Shown: piece by piece, positions 1 through 7,374 of the stretch
How the letters are laid out: the number at the start of each line of letters is the position of its first letter
Position numbering within the stretch: position 1 is the stretch's first letter
Origin: an uncultured Collinsella sp.
GTDB lineage: Bacteria; Actinomycetota; Coriobacteriia; Coriobacteriales; Coriobacteriaceae
DNA: 27,934 nucleotides
Reading direction: 5' to 3'
Assembly: GCA_900552755.1 (NCBI GenBank)
Contig: USAY01000009.1
Coordinates: 1-27,934 of the forward strand
Program-made: the position numbers and the translations under genes
Notes under the pieces: generated by a model
Databases searched by the model: none
Told to the model about the DNA's origin: nothing
The model's input: the letters and a program-made list of their open reading frames with translations, nothing else

Positions 1-960
1 GTGGGCGGCGGTGCTGATTCGCAATATAGGTGGTGTCGAAAGGGCCTAGGACTCAGGCAGCGCTTCAGGACGGCGCCCGGAGAGGCCTACCAGATGGACT
101 GGGGCTTCGTCGCGGTCGAGCGCCCCGGCGGCGAGCGGGCGCGGATCGCCTGCTTCGCCATGGTCTGCCACCATTGCGGGGGCGCCCACGTCGAGTTCTT
201 CCCGAACGCGCGCCAGGAGAACCTCCTCATCGGGATGCTGCACGCGTTCTCGGCGCTGGGCGTGCCCGCGACCGTGCTCACCGACAACATGAAGAGCGTG
301 GTCGTCCGCCGCGATGCCGACGGCCGGCCCGTCTGGCAGGCCGACTACGCCGAGTTCATGGGCGTCGTCGGCTTCCGCACCAGGCTGTGCAGGCCGCGCC
401 ACCCCTATACGAAGGGCAAGGTGGAGAGGCTCGTCCGCTTCGTGAAGGGGAACTTCCTCGCGGGAAGGTCCTTCACCGACCTTGACGCCCTCAACCGGGA
501 GGCCGCCCTCTGGTGCGCCGAGCAGGGAGGCCGCTGGCGGCGCGCGGCGGCATGCGTCCCGATGCGCGAGCACGAGGCGGCGTGCTCGGCGAACACCAGG
601 CCGCTCGAGGTCACGGCCGAGGTCGAGCGGTACCTGTGCCCGCGCCGGAAGATCTCCTTCGACGGCTTCGTGAGCTTCGAGGGGCACCGCTACGGCGTGC
701 CCTACTGGTACGGCCGCCGCGAGTGCAGGGTGAGCCGGGAGGGGCGCGTGGTGCACATATACAGCGACGACCTCTCCCGCGAGCTCGTCGCCCACGCCGT
801 CGGCGCCGGCACCGACAGCTGGTGCGAGGGCCAGTGGGAGACATCGCCGGCGCAGCCCGAGGAGCTGCCGACCCAGCCGGTCGGGACCGTGGTCGAGCAG
901 ATCGCCCCGCCCCGTGCGAAGCCCGGTTTCGAGAGGTTCGACTTCGGGAGGGCCGAATGA
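1..960 (+). CDS. istA: IS21 family transposase IstA (5' truncated by window edge)
   Basis: This is the DDE transposase of an IS21-type element. The visible part is 319 codons and the frame is open at the first base. IstA proteins are usually about 400-500 residues, so the N-terminal helix-turn-helix region lies to the left. The retroviral-integrase-fold catalytic triad is visible: D33 in MDWG, D95 in TDNMKS and E142 in KGKVERLVRFVKG. The C-terminal part carries the conserved PRRKISFDGFVSFEG and YGVPYWYGRR segments typical of the Mu-transposase C-terminal beta region. The TGA stop overlaps the istB start (ATGA), which normally couples translation of the two proteins. Confidence 0.93.
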   Translation: MGGGADSQYRWCRKGLGLRQRFRTAPGEAYQMDWGFVAVERPGGERARIACFAMVCHHCGGAHVEFFPNARQENLLIGMLHAFSALGVPATVLTDNMKSVVVRRDADGRPVWQADYAEFMGVVGFRTRLCRPRHPYTKGKVERLVRFVKGNFLAGRSFTDLDALNREAALWCAEQGGRWRRAAACVPMREHEAACSANTRPLEVTAEVERYLCPRRKISFDGFVSFEGHRYGVPYWYGRRECRVSREGRVVHIYSDDLSRELVAHAVGAGTDSWCEGQWETSPAQPEELPTQPVGTVVEQIAPPRAKPGFERFDFGRAE

Positions 961-1784
961 TGGCGGGCGCGGGGGCGAGCCCCTACGAGCTCGCGAGCGA
1001 CGCCGCGTCGAGGCTCGGGATCGCCGTCGGGGCGGAGGAGCTCGCGACCCTCGCCTCGGACCTCGACCTCGGCGACGGGGAGATGGCCGCCGTGGCAGCC
1101 ACCTTCTCCTACCTTGCGGAGAAGAGGAGGCTCGCCTCCATCGAGACGCTGCTGAGGCTGAGCAGGCTGCCCAGGCGCGAGCCCAAGACCTTCGAGGGCT
1201 TCGACTTCTCCAGGATCCAGGGCCGGGACGCGGCCGCGCTGGGCAAGCTCCCGTCGCTGGCCGACCTCTACGCGCACCGCAACGTCGCCTTCGTCGGGCC
1301 CGGCGGCATAGGGAAGACGCACCTCGCGCAGGCCTACGGGCGCGAGTGCTGCATGCGGGGGCTCAAGACCTACTACATCAAGGCGACCGAGCTCAGGGAC
1401 AGGTTCCAGAAGGCCGTCCAGCGGGGAAACACCTCGCGGGTCGCCTCCTCGCTCGTCAAGCCGTCGTGCCTCATCGTTGACGAGGTGGGGAGATGCGTCT
1501 ACGACAGGCCGTGCACCGACCTGTTCTTCGATGTCGTCGACAGGCGCTACGAGAAGGAGGGGCCGAACGCGATGGTCCTCACGAGCAACATCGCCCCGAG
1601 CGGGTGGGATGAGTTCTTCACGGGCGACGACACGCTCCTCTGCGCCCTCGACAGGCTGTTCGACAAGGCGTCGGTGTTCGTGATGCGGGGCCCGAGCTAC
1701 CGCGGCAGGGAGCTCGACACCTACTCGGTGGAGGCCGTCCCCCAGGCGGTGAAGGTGAGGGGGATCCAGCCCGAGGGGATGTAG
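957..1784 (+). CDS. istB: IS21 family helper ATPase IstB
   Basis: IstB is the AAA+ ATPase, related to DnaC, that helps IstA select and capture target DNA. The 275-residue protein has Walker A GPGGIGKT (114-121), Walker B LIVDEVG (172-178), a sensor-like VLTSNIAPSGW segment and the usual C-terminal RGPSYRGREL region, a typical full length. Translation starts at the ATG at 957 (a second ATG follows at 960), overlapping the istA stop by four bases and preceded by GGGAGG a few bases upstream. High GC matches istA. No frameshift or missing motif is seen, so the element may still be active if its left part is intact. Confidence 0.95.
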   Translation: MMAGAGASPYELASDAASRLGIAVGAEELATLASDLDLGDGEMAAVAATFSYLAEKRRLASIETLLRLSRLPRREPKTFEGFDFSRIQGRDAAALGKLPSLADLYAHRNVAFVGPGGIGKTHLAQAYGRECCMRGLKTYYIKATELRDRFQKAVQRGNTSRVASSLVKPSCLIVDEVGRCVYDRPCTDLFFDVVDRRYEKEGPNAMVLTSNIAPSGWDEFFTGDDTLLCALDRLFDKASVFVMRGPSYRGRELDTYSVEAVPQAVKVRGIQPEGM

Positions 1785-1830
1785 GAATGCGATAGGAAAG
1801 TCATAGATGCGGGCGTGTTGGCTAAAATGG

Positions 1831-1860
1831 GTCGGCCGGGATTGGTCAATCTCGGCCGAC
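1831..1860 (+). terminator. Long hairpin near IS21 right end
   Basis: A 13-bp stem runs from GTCGGCCGGGATT to AATCTCGGCCGAC with one G:T pair and a GGTC loop, just 46 bases after the istB stop and between the two TTGGCTAAA repeats. It is followed by TATATTT rather than a clean T run. It may end transposase transcription or form part of the transposase-binding end. The structure is certain; the role is inferred. Confidence 0.5.
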
Positions 1861-1937
1861 TATATTTGGCTAAATTATTCCGGCGCTAACACCGTCGGGA
1901 TAACGAGTTCTCGCGTTGCGAGGAGTATTTATTCTTT

Positions 1938-3251
1938 GTGCTTATTGGAGGCGCTTCCGTTGGGAGCATTGGCAACACAATGCTGAAACAGGAAGAGAAG
2001 AAGGCGAAGCCAATCCGTTGGAAGGGCCTGCTGCGTAGCGCAAGCAACAACGGAAGAAGAACCGCTCGGCCAAATCTATTTTATCCGCTTGTTTTCTCTG
2101 CCGAAGATGGCTCCTATATTAGGTGCGGAGATTCACTTCCCGTAGATTACGATCGCAACTCTTATCTAACTAATGATAGTGAAGTTGCCGTATGGCCAAT
2201 CGGCGAAGGGGGACAAGAGCTCACCTGGTCTCTTAAACCCGATACATTTCGTGCCTATCAGTCAGAAGGCTATATAAAATTCGGGCCATGGGATGGCATT
2301 AAACGTGTTCCATATCATCTTACTTCTGGTCAAGTTAAGGATGTTCAGTCTGGAAAGCTGGCTGTTCGCGGATACGATGCTGATGGAGCTGTTGTCCTGG
2401 AGCAACAAGGCGAAGCAAACGTTCGTCCAATGACCGTATGGAACCAAAAATCGCATTCAGCTAGCGAGTCAGGGACAGGAGTATTGAAGTGCTTGCTCCC
2501 GAACAGGCGCTTCCCATTCCCAAAGTCCCTCTATGCCGTCGAAGACACCATTCGCTTTTTCGTCGCCAACAAGCCCAACGCCCTTGTGGTCGATTTCTTC
2601 TCGGGGTCGGGCACCACAGCACATGCCGTCATGCGCCTGAACCATCAGGACGGCGGGCGCAGGCGCTCCGTCAGCGTCACGAACAACGAGGTCTCCGAGG
2701 ACGAATCCAAAAAGCTCACCAAGTGCGGTCTTCGCCAGGGCGACCCCGAATGGGAGGCGTTGGGTATCTGCCAGTACGTTACCAAACCTCGCGTCACGGC
2801 GGCCATCACGGGCAAGACGCCCGAGGGCGACCCCATCAAGGGTGACTACAAGTTCACCGATGAGTTCCCCATGGCCGACGGCTTCGAGGAGAACGCCGTC
2901 TTCTTCGACCTCACCTACGAAGACCCAGACGCTGTCGAGCTGGGCGTGGCCTTCGAGGAGATCGCGCCCCTGCTCTGGCTGCGCGCTGGCTCGCGTGGCG
3001 GCATTATCAAGCACGAACAGCCGGGCTTTGCCATGGCCGACGCCTACGCCGTCCTCTTCGACTTTGCTTCGGTCGGCTCTTTCATAGACACCGTCAAGCA
3101 GAATGCCAGCATAAGGTGCGCCTATGTGATCACGGACGACACGGCTCGATATGCCTCCATCAAGGCACAGCTGCCCGGGCTCGACGTCGTCCGCCTGTAC
3201 GAGAACTACCTGCAATCGTTCAAGATTGCCGCCGAGGATGCGGTGAGGTAA
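1938..3251 (+). CDS. mod: 5'-truncated type III Mod DNA adenine methyltransferase
   Basis: This is the C-terminal part of a beta-class N6-adenine DNA methyltransferase (Mod subunit of a type III restriction system). The SAM-binding motif I is visible as DFFSGSGTTAHAV (from residue 219), preceded by a target-recognition region and followed by the usual C-terminal domain. In this class the catalytic DPPY/NPPY motif lies near the N terminus and is absent here. The frame is open from 1890 and reads HRRDNEFSRCEEYLFFVLIGG, which resembles Mod sequence, so homology begins right at the IS21 end. The GTG at 1938 is the first possible start but has no convincing ribosome site. The insertion (or a deletion beside it) has probably inactivated the gene. 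The stop lies 2 bp before the res start. Confidence 0.8.
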   Translation: MLIGGASVGSIGNTMLKQEEKKAKPIRWKGLLRSASNNGRRTARPNLFYPLVFSAEDGSYIRCGDSLPVDYDRNSYLTNDSEVAVWPIGEGGQELTWSLKPDTFRAYQSEGYIKFGPWDGIKRVPYHLTSGQVKDVQSGKLAVRGYDADGAVVLEQQGEANVRPMTVWNQKSHSASESGTGVLKCLLPNRRFPFPKSLYAVEDTIRFFVANKPNALVVDFFSGSGTTAHAVMRLNHQDGGRRRSVSVTNNEVSEDESKKLTKCGLRQGDPEWEALGICQYVTKPRVTAAITGKTPEGDPIKGDYKFTDEFPMADGFEENAVFFDLTYEDPDAVELGVAFEEIAPLLWLRAGSRGGIIKHEQPGFAMADAYAVLFDFASVGSFIDTVKQNASIRCAYVITDDTARYASIKAQLPGLDVVRLYENYLQSFKIAAEDAVR

Positions 3252-3253
3252 GC

Positions 3254-6163
3254 ATGAGAGTCGAACTTAAGGATTTTCAAGCCGGGGCAGTCGAGACCCT
3301 GGTGAACAAGTTGCAGTCGATGCGTCGACGCTACGAGCAGGACGGCGAGCTGTCCTCGATATGCCTCGCATCCCCCACGGGGTCGGGCAAGACGGTCATG
3401 TGCGCGGCGACGATCGAAGTGCTCTTCTTCGGAGACGACGATTTGGGCCTCATGCCCGACGAGAACGCCGTTGTCCTTTGGCTTTCGGATTCCCCGAGCC
3501 TGAACGAGCAGACGAGCGTGCGTTTCTCCAACGTGGCGGACAAGCTGGCAGACAGCATCCTTGACAGGCGCCATCTGGTCACGATTGCCAACGACTTCGG
3601 AGCTGCGCACGACATTCTTGAGCCGCGCCACGTCTATTTCCTCAGCAAGGACCTGCTTAGCAAGAATGGCCTGCTCACCAAGGGTGGTGAGGCCAACTCC
3701 GGCCGCGTGTTCTGGGACATCCTTGACCGCACCATCAGGGATCCGGAGCGCAACCTCTATCTGTTCATAGACGAGGCCCACCGCGGCCTGGGGGCCAATG
3801 TCTCGAGCGAGCGCGGCACCGCGACGATCTACGCCAACCTCATTGATGGTCTAGACGGCCGTGCAGCGATGCCCATCGTCGTTGGGGTCTCTGCCACGCC
3901 GCAGAGGTTCGAGGCGGCTATGGACCAGCGCGCTGATCGCGTGCGCATGCCGAAGGTTGCTGTGACCCCTCGCGAGGTCCAGGAATCGGGCCTGCTCAAG
4001 GATATTATCGAGCTGCGCGTGCCCGAGAAGGACGATCCAGTCGAGCACCAATACCTTACTATGGCGTGCGAGCGCTATGCCCTGGCTTGCAACGAGTGGG
4101 GTGAGTACTGCGCCCGCGAGGGCGAGAGCTACATCAACCCCCTGCTGCTCATCCAGGCCGCTGACAACGTGAGCGGCTCGGCCTTGGTCGAGATGTGCGA
4201 CCAGATCATGGACTTAGTCCCCGGCCTTTCCGAGGCGATGTCATTTGCCAATGTCTTCGGCGAGCACAAGGACATCGCGGCGGGAAAATACCTTATCCGC
4301 TATGTTGAGCCCGAGTTCGTTCAGGACACCTCGAGCGTCCGCGTGCTTTTCGCCAAGGAGGCCGTCTCCAACGGATGGGACTGCCCACGAGCGGAGGTCA
4401 TCTTCTCACAGCGCAGGCGTTCGGACTCGACCTATATCGCACAGCTCGTGGGGCGCATGGTGCGCACCCCACTTGCGCGGCGCATCGAATCCGATGACCT
4501 TTTGAACTCCGTCGCCTGCTACCTGCCCCAGTTCAATCCCGAGAGCACTCAGGATGTGGTCGACTACCTCATGGGCCGCAAGGACGACATGGGCGAGAGC
4601 TCCATCGGCAAACAGAACATCGTTCTCAACCCCGTGACTATCACGGCGGCCGCGCCCAAGTCCGATGCCGACTACCAACAGGAGCTCAAGGCGTACGAGG
4701 AGAACGAGAAGGCCATCGAGGCGGCGCGGCAGGCACAACCCGGCTACCAGGCGCCGCTTGCCGGCATCGCGATTCAGGAGCCGTTGGACATGCAGGGAAC
4801 GCAGCCCTCGCTTGCCTCGGCGGTCAGGCCCGTCGACGTCCCGGCGCCAGAAGCGGAGCTGACGCCTCAGCCCGCAACGGGCAACTACGTTGCAGCGCCT
4901 GCCCCGCAGCAACCTGCGACCCCTGAGCCAAGTTCCACACAGACCGAGCCGACCCAGCCCGTCTCGGTCGTAAAACCCGTGCCCATGGCAAAGCCCAAGC
5001 CGCCCACCAAGCGCGAGCAGTCTTTCACGCACCAGGAGTGGCAGGGCATCCGCACAGCCTTCGATTCCATCCCCGTCCAGCGCATTCCGAAGAAGGCTAG
5101 AAACGAATTCCAGAGCCTGGTTAAGACGGCGACTCTGCTTGTCGAGACTGGCCTCGATGTCAATGCCGCAACCGACGTGAAAAAACAGTTCGTCCAGAAG
5201 CTCAAGGGATACATCGTTGCTAACGAGGACGAGTACCGCGAAACCAAACACGACGTAGAGGTTGCCGAGACCGTCAAGATCACGCTCGACAAGCTCAACG
5301 AGACCGAGGACCAGGAGCAGGAGGAGGCCCGCACGGACGCCGAGGGTCTCAGAAAGGCCGCCCGCGACGCCGACATGCATTTCACTAAGGAGTTTGCGAA
5401 TGAGTATCGTCGCGCCAACTTCAAGGAGCTTGGGCGGCCCGAGTGCGACCTGCGCCTTGCCGCAGCGGTGCGCACGCAGGCCATCGTTGATGCGCTCGAG
5501 GGCTGGGCGGCTCAATGCCGAAAGGGATACTTCGATAAGGTCGATGGATCTGGCGATTATGACTACCTTAACGATGTGGCAAAGCAGCGCTACGACGAGC
5601 TGGCCCGTGAAACCGAGGGCAAGCGTCTCACAAAGATAGAGTGGCCCACGTCTACCAGCACGTCGGACGACTTCGCTAAGTATCCGTGCCATATCGTGCA
5701 GAAAGAGGACGGCCTCTGCCCGCTCGACCTGAACCCGGCGGAAGACTATATCGTTAGGAACGAATTGGCAAAGAATCGCACGGTTGCCTTCTATCGCAAT
5801 CCGTCGGGCAGCATGTCTGCCAAGGCGTTTTCGATCCCGTACATGTCTTCGGTGGGACGCAAGGCCCTGCATCCAGACTTCCTCTTCTTCGTGAAGGATG
5901 CTGAGGGTGTCATCAGGCCGTCCATCGTCGACCCGCATGGCGAGTTCCTCGGTGACACGCTGGCAAAGCTCAGAGGCTATGTAACCTACTTGCGCGATTA
6001 TCCCGACGTGTTCAAGCAGGTACTCTTCGTCGGTGATATGGGCGAGGGCGTGTACAAGGTGCTCAACCTCCTGCGCCCCGAGGTCCAGGATGCCATTATG
6101 GCCTACAGCGATGTCGACTGTAAGGCGCTCTTCTACGGCTCCTTCGCAAACGACTATCACTAG
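3254..6163 (+). CDS. res: Type III restriction endonuclease Res subunit (SF2 helicase-nuclease)
   Basis: The 969-residue protein is the ATP-dependent translocase/nuclease that works with Mod, which supplies target recognition. Superfamily 2 motifs are in order: Walker A SPTGSGKT (40-47), DEAH (173-176), SAT (213-215) and QLVGRMVR (397-404). A linker of about 90 residues rich in Pro, Gln and Ala (about 505-600) separates the motor from an alpha-helical part. A C-terminal nuclease region has HPDF (D875) and VDPHG (D893), a family variant where His takes the place of the usual Lys of PD-(D/E)xK. The ATG at 3254 was chosen because it lies 2 bp after the mod stop with GGTGAGG upstream; an earlier start would overlap mod by over 100 bases. 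The frame is intact, but its partner is truncated. Confidence 0.92.
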   Translation: MRVELKDFQAGAVETLVNKLQSMRRRYEQDGELSSICLASPTGSGKTVMCAATIEVLFFGDDDLGLMPDENAVVLWLSDSPSLNEQTSVRFSNVADKLADSILDRRHLVTIANDFGAAHDILEPRHVYFLSKDLLSKNGLLTKGGEANSGRVFWDILDRTIRDPERNLYLFIDEAHRGLGANVSSERGTATIYANLIDGLDGRAAMPIVVGVSATPQRFEAAMDQRADRVRMPKVAVTPREVQESGLLKDIIELRVPEKDDPVEHQYLTMACERYALACNEWGEYCAREGESYINPLLLIQAADNVSGSALVEMCDQIMDLVPGLSEAMSFANVFGEHKDIAAGKYLIRYVEPEFVQDTSSVRVLFAKEAVSNGWDCPRAEVIFSQRRRSDSTYIAQLVGRMVRTPLARRIESDDLLNSVACYLPQFNPESTQDVVDYLMGRKDDMGESSIGKQNIVLNPVTITAAAPKSDADYQQELKAYEENEKAIEAARQAQPGYQAPLAGIAIQEPLDMQGTQPSLASAVRPVDVPAPEAELTPQPATGNYVAAPAPQQPATPEPSSTQTEPTQPVSVVKPVPMAKPKPPTKREQSFTHQEWQGIRTAFDSIPVQRIPKKARNEFQSLVKTATLLVETGLDVNAATDVKKQFVQKLKGYIVANEDEYRETKHDVEVAETVKITLDKLNETEDQEQEEARTDAEGLRKAARDADMHFTKEFANEYRRANFKELGRPECDLRLAAAVRTQAIVDALEGWAAQCRKGYFDKVDGSGDYDYLNDVAKQRYDELARETEGKRLTKIEWPTSTSTSDDFAKYPCHIVQKEDGLCPLDLNPAEDYIVRNELAKNRTVAFYRNPSGSMSAKAFSIPYMSSVGRKALHPDFLFFVKDAEGVIRPSIVDPHGEFLGDTLAKLRGYVTYLRDYPDVFKQVLFVGDMGEGVYKVLNLLRPEVQDAIMAYSDVDCKALFYGSFANDYH

Positions 6164-6230
6164 TATCGTCGGGATTTGCCCGGCAGACGTCTCGGCCATA
6201 TACCAGAAGAGAAATAGTAAGGCACGCTAA

Positions 6231-6263
6231 GGCGGCCATCCGTTAGGGATGGCCGCCTCTCTT
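6231..6263 (+). terminator. Rho-independent terminator after res
   Basis: A perfect 11-bp stem, GGCGGCCATCC with GGATGGCCGCC, has a GTTAG loop and is followed by TCTCTT, 68 bases after the res stop. It marks the end of the restriction-modification operon. Confidence 0.85.
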
Positions 6264-6551
6264 CAGTCTTGACCAATGATTTCAAGCATTTCGGTGGCAT
6301 TCGCCGGTCATGACCTCGTATCCGTTACGTGGGTGGCACCTCCGCTACGCCGCGTCAAGGGGCCCATGAGACCCCGCACAAACCTCCGCTCCGCTCCGGT
6401 TGGTGGAGGTCGTCATGGACTCCCTTGACCCGTCTTCGCTCCGGTGCGGCTTTGCAGGGAGCAAAGCCGACGACGACGCGCGGCGTCGCCATTCGGCTTT
6501 GCCCGCAAGGGCGAGATGTTCAGGGCAGCGTGCCCGGAAACGGAGGAAGAC
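6264..6551. other. Non-coding, hairpin-rich leader upstream of DUF2958 gene
   Basis: About 290 bases without a supported gene. It holds a perfect 9-bp hairpin CGGCTTTGC/GCAAAGCCG (6447-6455 and 6461-6469, loop AGGGA), a longer inverted pair GTCAAGGG (about 6354-6361) and CCCTTGAC (about 6422-6429), and several CCGCTCCG-like words. Such structured leaders are common before accessory genes of integrative elements. No promoter can be assigned. Confidence 0.5.
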
Positions 6552-6851
6552 ATGCAGGAGCTGATGACGAGGGAGATTGCGGAGGGGCTGCCGAGGCTCT
6601 ATGAGCAAGACGGCGCGGAAGACCCCATCGTCTACGTTCATTACTTCTCGTGTGTGAGCGGATGGGACTGGTGGCTGCTCGAGTTCGACGGCACGGACGA
6701 GGCGTTCGGCCTCGTCGAGGGCTACGACGACGAGCTCGGCTACTTCAGCATCAAGGAGATGGAGGAGCTGAACCGCCAGATGGGGTTCGCCGCCGTCGAA
6801 CGCGACGAGCACTTCTCCCCGAAGCCGCTCAGCGCCGTCAGGAGGAGGTAG
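6552..6851 (+). CDS. DUF2958 domain protein
   Basis: The 99-residue protein matches the DUF2958 pattern closely: LPRLYEQDG..DPIVYVHYFS near the N terminus, a Trp-rich WDWWLLEFDGTDEAFGLVEG core, the ELGYFSIKEME segment and a C-terminal ERDEHFSPKPLS motif. The family has no established biochemical role that I can cite. It occurs mostly on plasmids, phages and integrative elements, often near anti-restriction and conjugation genes. The ATG at 6552 was preferred over ATG 6516 because GGAGG ends about five bases before it. The protein is acidic (about 22 Asp/Glu against 9 Arg/Lys). It is followed after 4 bp by another acidic gene, so the two are probably co-transcribed. Confidence 0.85.
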   Translation: MQELMTREIAEGLPRLYEQDGAEDPIVYVHYFSCVSGWDWWLLEFDGTDEAFGLVEGYDDELGYFSIKEMEELNRQMGFAAVERDEHFSPKPLSAVRRR

Positions 6852-6855
6852 CTCC

Positions 6856-7149
6856 ATGGGGATGTTCGAGTACGGTGTCGTAGGTTGCCCTAGCGAGGTT
6901 TCGGGCGAGGCAAACGAGTTGACGGTCGTCGTTGAGTACGAGACGGACCTCGAGGGAGGGGCGTATGAGGTGGGTGTCGCGCCGGAAGGGTCGCCCGGGC
7001 TCGAGCGTCTCGTCTCAGAGGCGTGCGGCGAGGCCGATGCCCTGGTGGGGGATGAGGGCGGATGGGCCGCCGTCCGCATCGGGCGCGGCGACGTGGAAAG
7101 CATCGACTGCGAGAGTGGGCGGACCATGTACGTCGCCGGAGAGGGGTGA
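6856..7149 (+). CDS. Small, strongly acidic protein of unknown function
   Basis: The 97-residue protein has no family I recognise. It contains about 21 Asp/Glu, only 4 Arg and no Lys, so it is highly negative. It has alternating hydrophobic stretches (ELTVVVEYET, WAAVRIG, TMYVAG) suggesting a beta-rich fold, with no signal peptide or membrane segment. The ATG at 6856 is preceded by AGGAGGAGG and sits 4 bp after the DUF2958 stop, so the pair forms an operon. Charge and setting next to a restriction locus would fit a DNA mimic, but this is inference only. Confidence 0.7.
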   Translation: MGMFEYGVVGCPSEVSGEANELTVVVEYETDLEGGAYEVGVAPEGSPGLERLVSEACGEADALVGDEGGWAAVRIGRGDVESIDCESGRTMYVAGEG

Positions 7150-7202
7150 GGCGCATCCAGAGAGCGCGGGCATGCCATCGGCGTGACCGCGCCAGCTATT
7201 CC

Positions 7203-7259
7203 GGGGATGCCTCGCGCCATCCCCGCACCCCTGCGCGCCAAGGGGCTGCTGCCCCTTGG
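7203..7259. repeat. Two tandem hairpins after the acidic gene
   Basis: GGGGATG (7203-7209) pairs with CATCCCC (about 7218-7224). Then CCAAGGGGC (7238-7246) pairs perfectly with GCCCCTTGG (7251-7259) around a TGCT loop. No T run follows on either strand, so a classical terminator cannot be claimed. They may protect the 3' end of the short operon or separate it from the convergent gene. Confidence 0.45.
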
Positions 7260-7374
7260 AACCTTGCTTAAGGAAACTCGAGGGTGCGTGACGAGTTTTG
7301 GGATTTATGCGTTTGTCGTCGATGGACTCCTGTCTGGCATATACACGCTCTGACCCGGAATCCGGCTACGGACG

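Larger units (their letters stand above)
1..1891 (+). mobile_element. IS21-family insertion sequence, right part
   Basis: The segment holds the 3' part of istA, a complete istB overlapping it by ATGA, and a right-end region. The proposed right end is at about 1891: read on the minus strand the terminus begins TGTTAGCGCCGG, matching the TG...CA ends usual in this family. Two copies of TTGGCTAAA (1818-1826 and 1866-1874, 48 bp apart, same orientation) resemble the repeated terminal transposase-binding sites of IS21 elements. Methyltransferase homology resumes within about 10 bases of 1891. The left end lies outside the window, so a target duplication cannot be checked. Confidence 0.85.

Noticed and set aside
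3116..3253. Earlier start for the restriction subunit, inside the methyltransferase gene.
   Set aside because: It would overlap mod by over 130 bases in another frame. ATG 3254 has a ribosome site and begins with sequence typical of the family N terminus.
4406..6199. A 597-codon minus-strand open frame opposite res.
   Set aside because: The Leu/Arg/Gly-rich product has no domain, while the plus strand encodes conserved helicase motifs.
6277..6287. TGATTTCAAGC here is repeated at 18902-18912, suggesting attL/attR of a 12.6-kb element.
   Set aside because: An 11-base match between two gaps of several hundred bases is not rare enough, and the right copy lies outside the guaA remnant, which is a better-supported attachment site. 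It remains a weak alternative for the left boundary.
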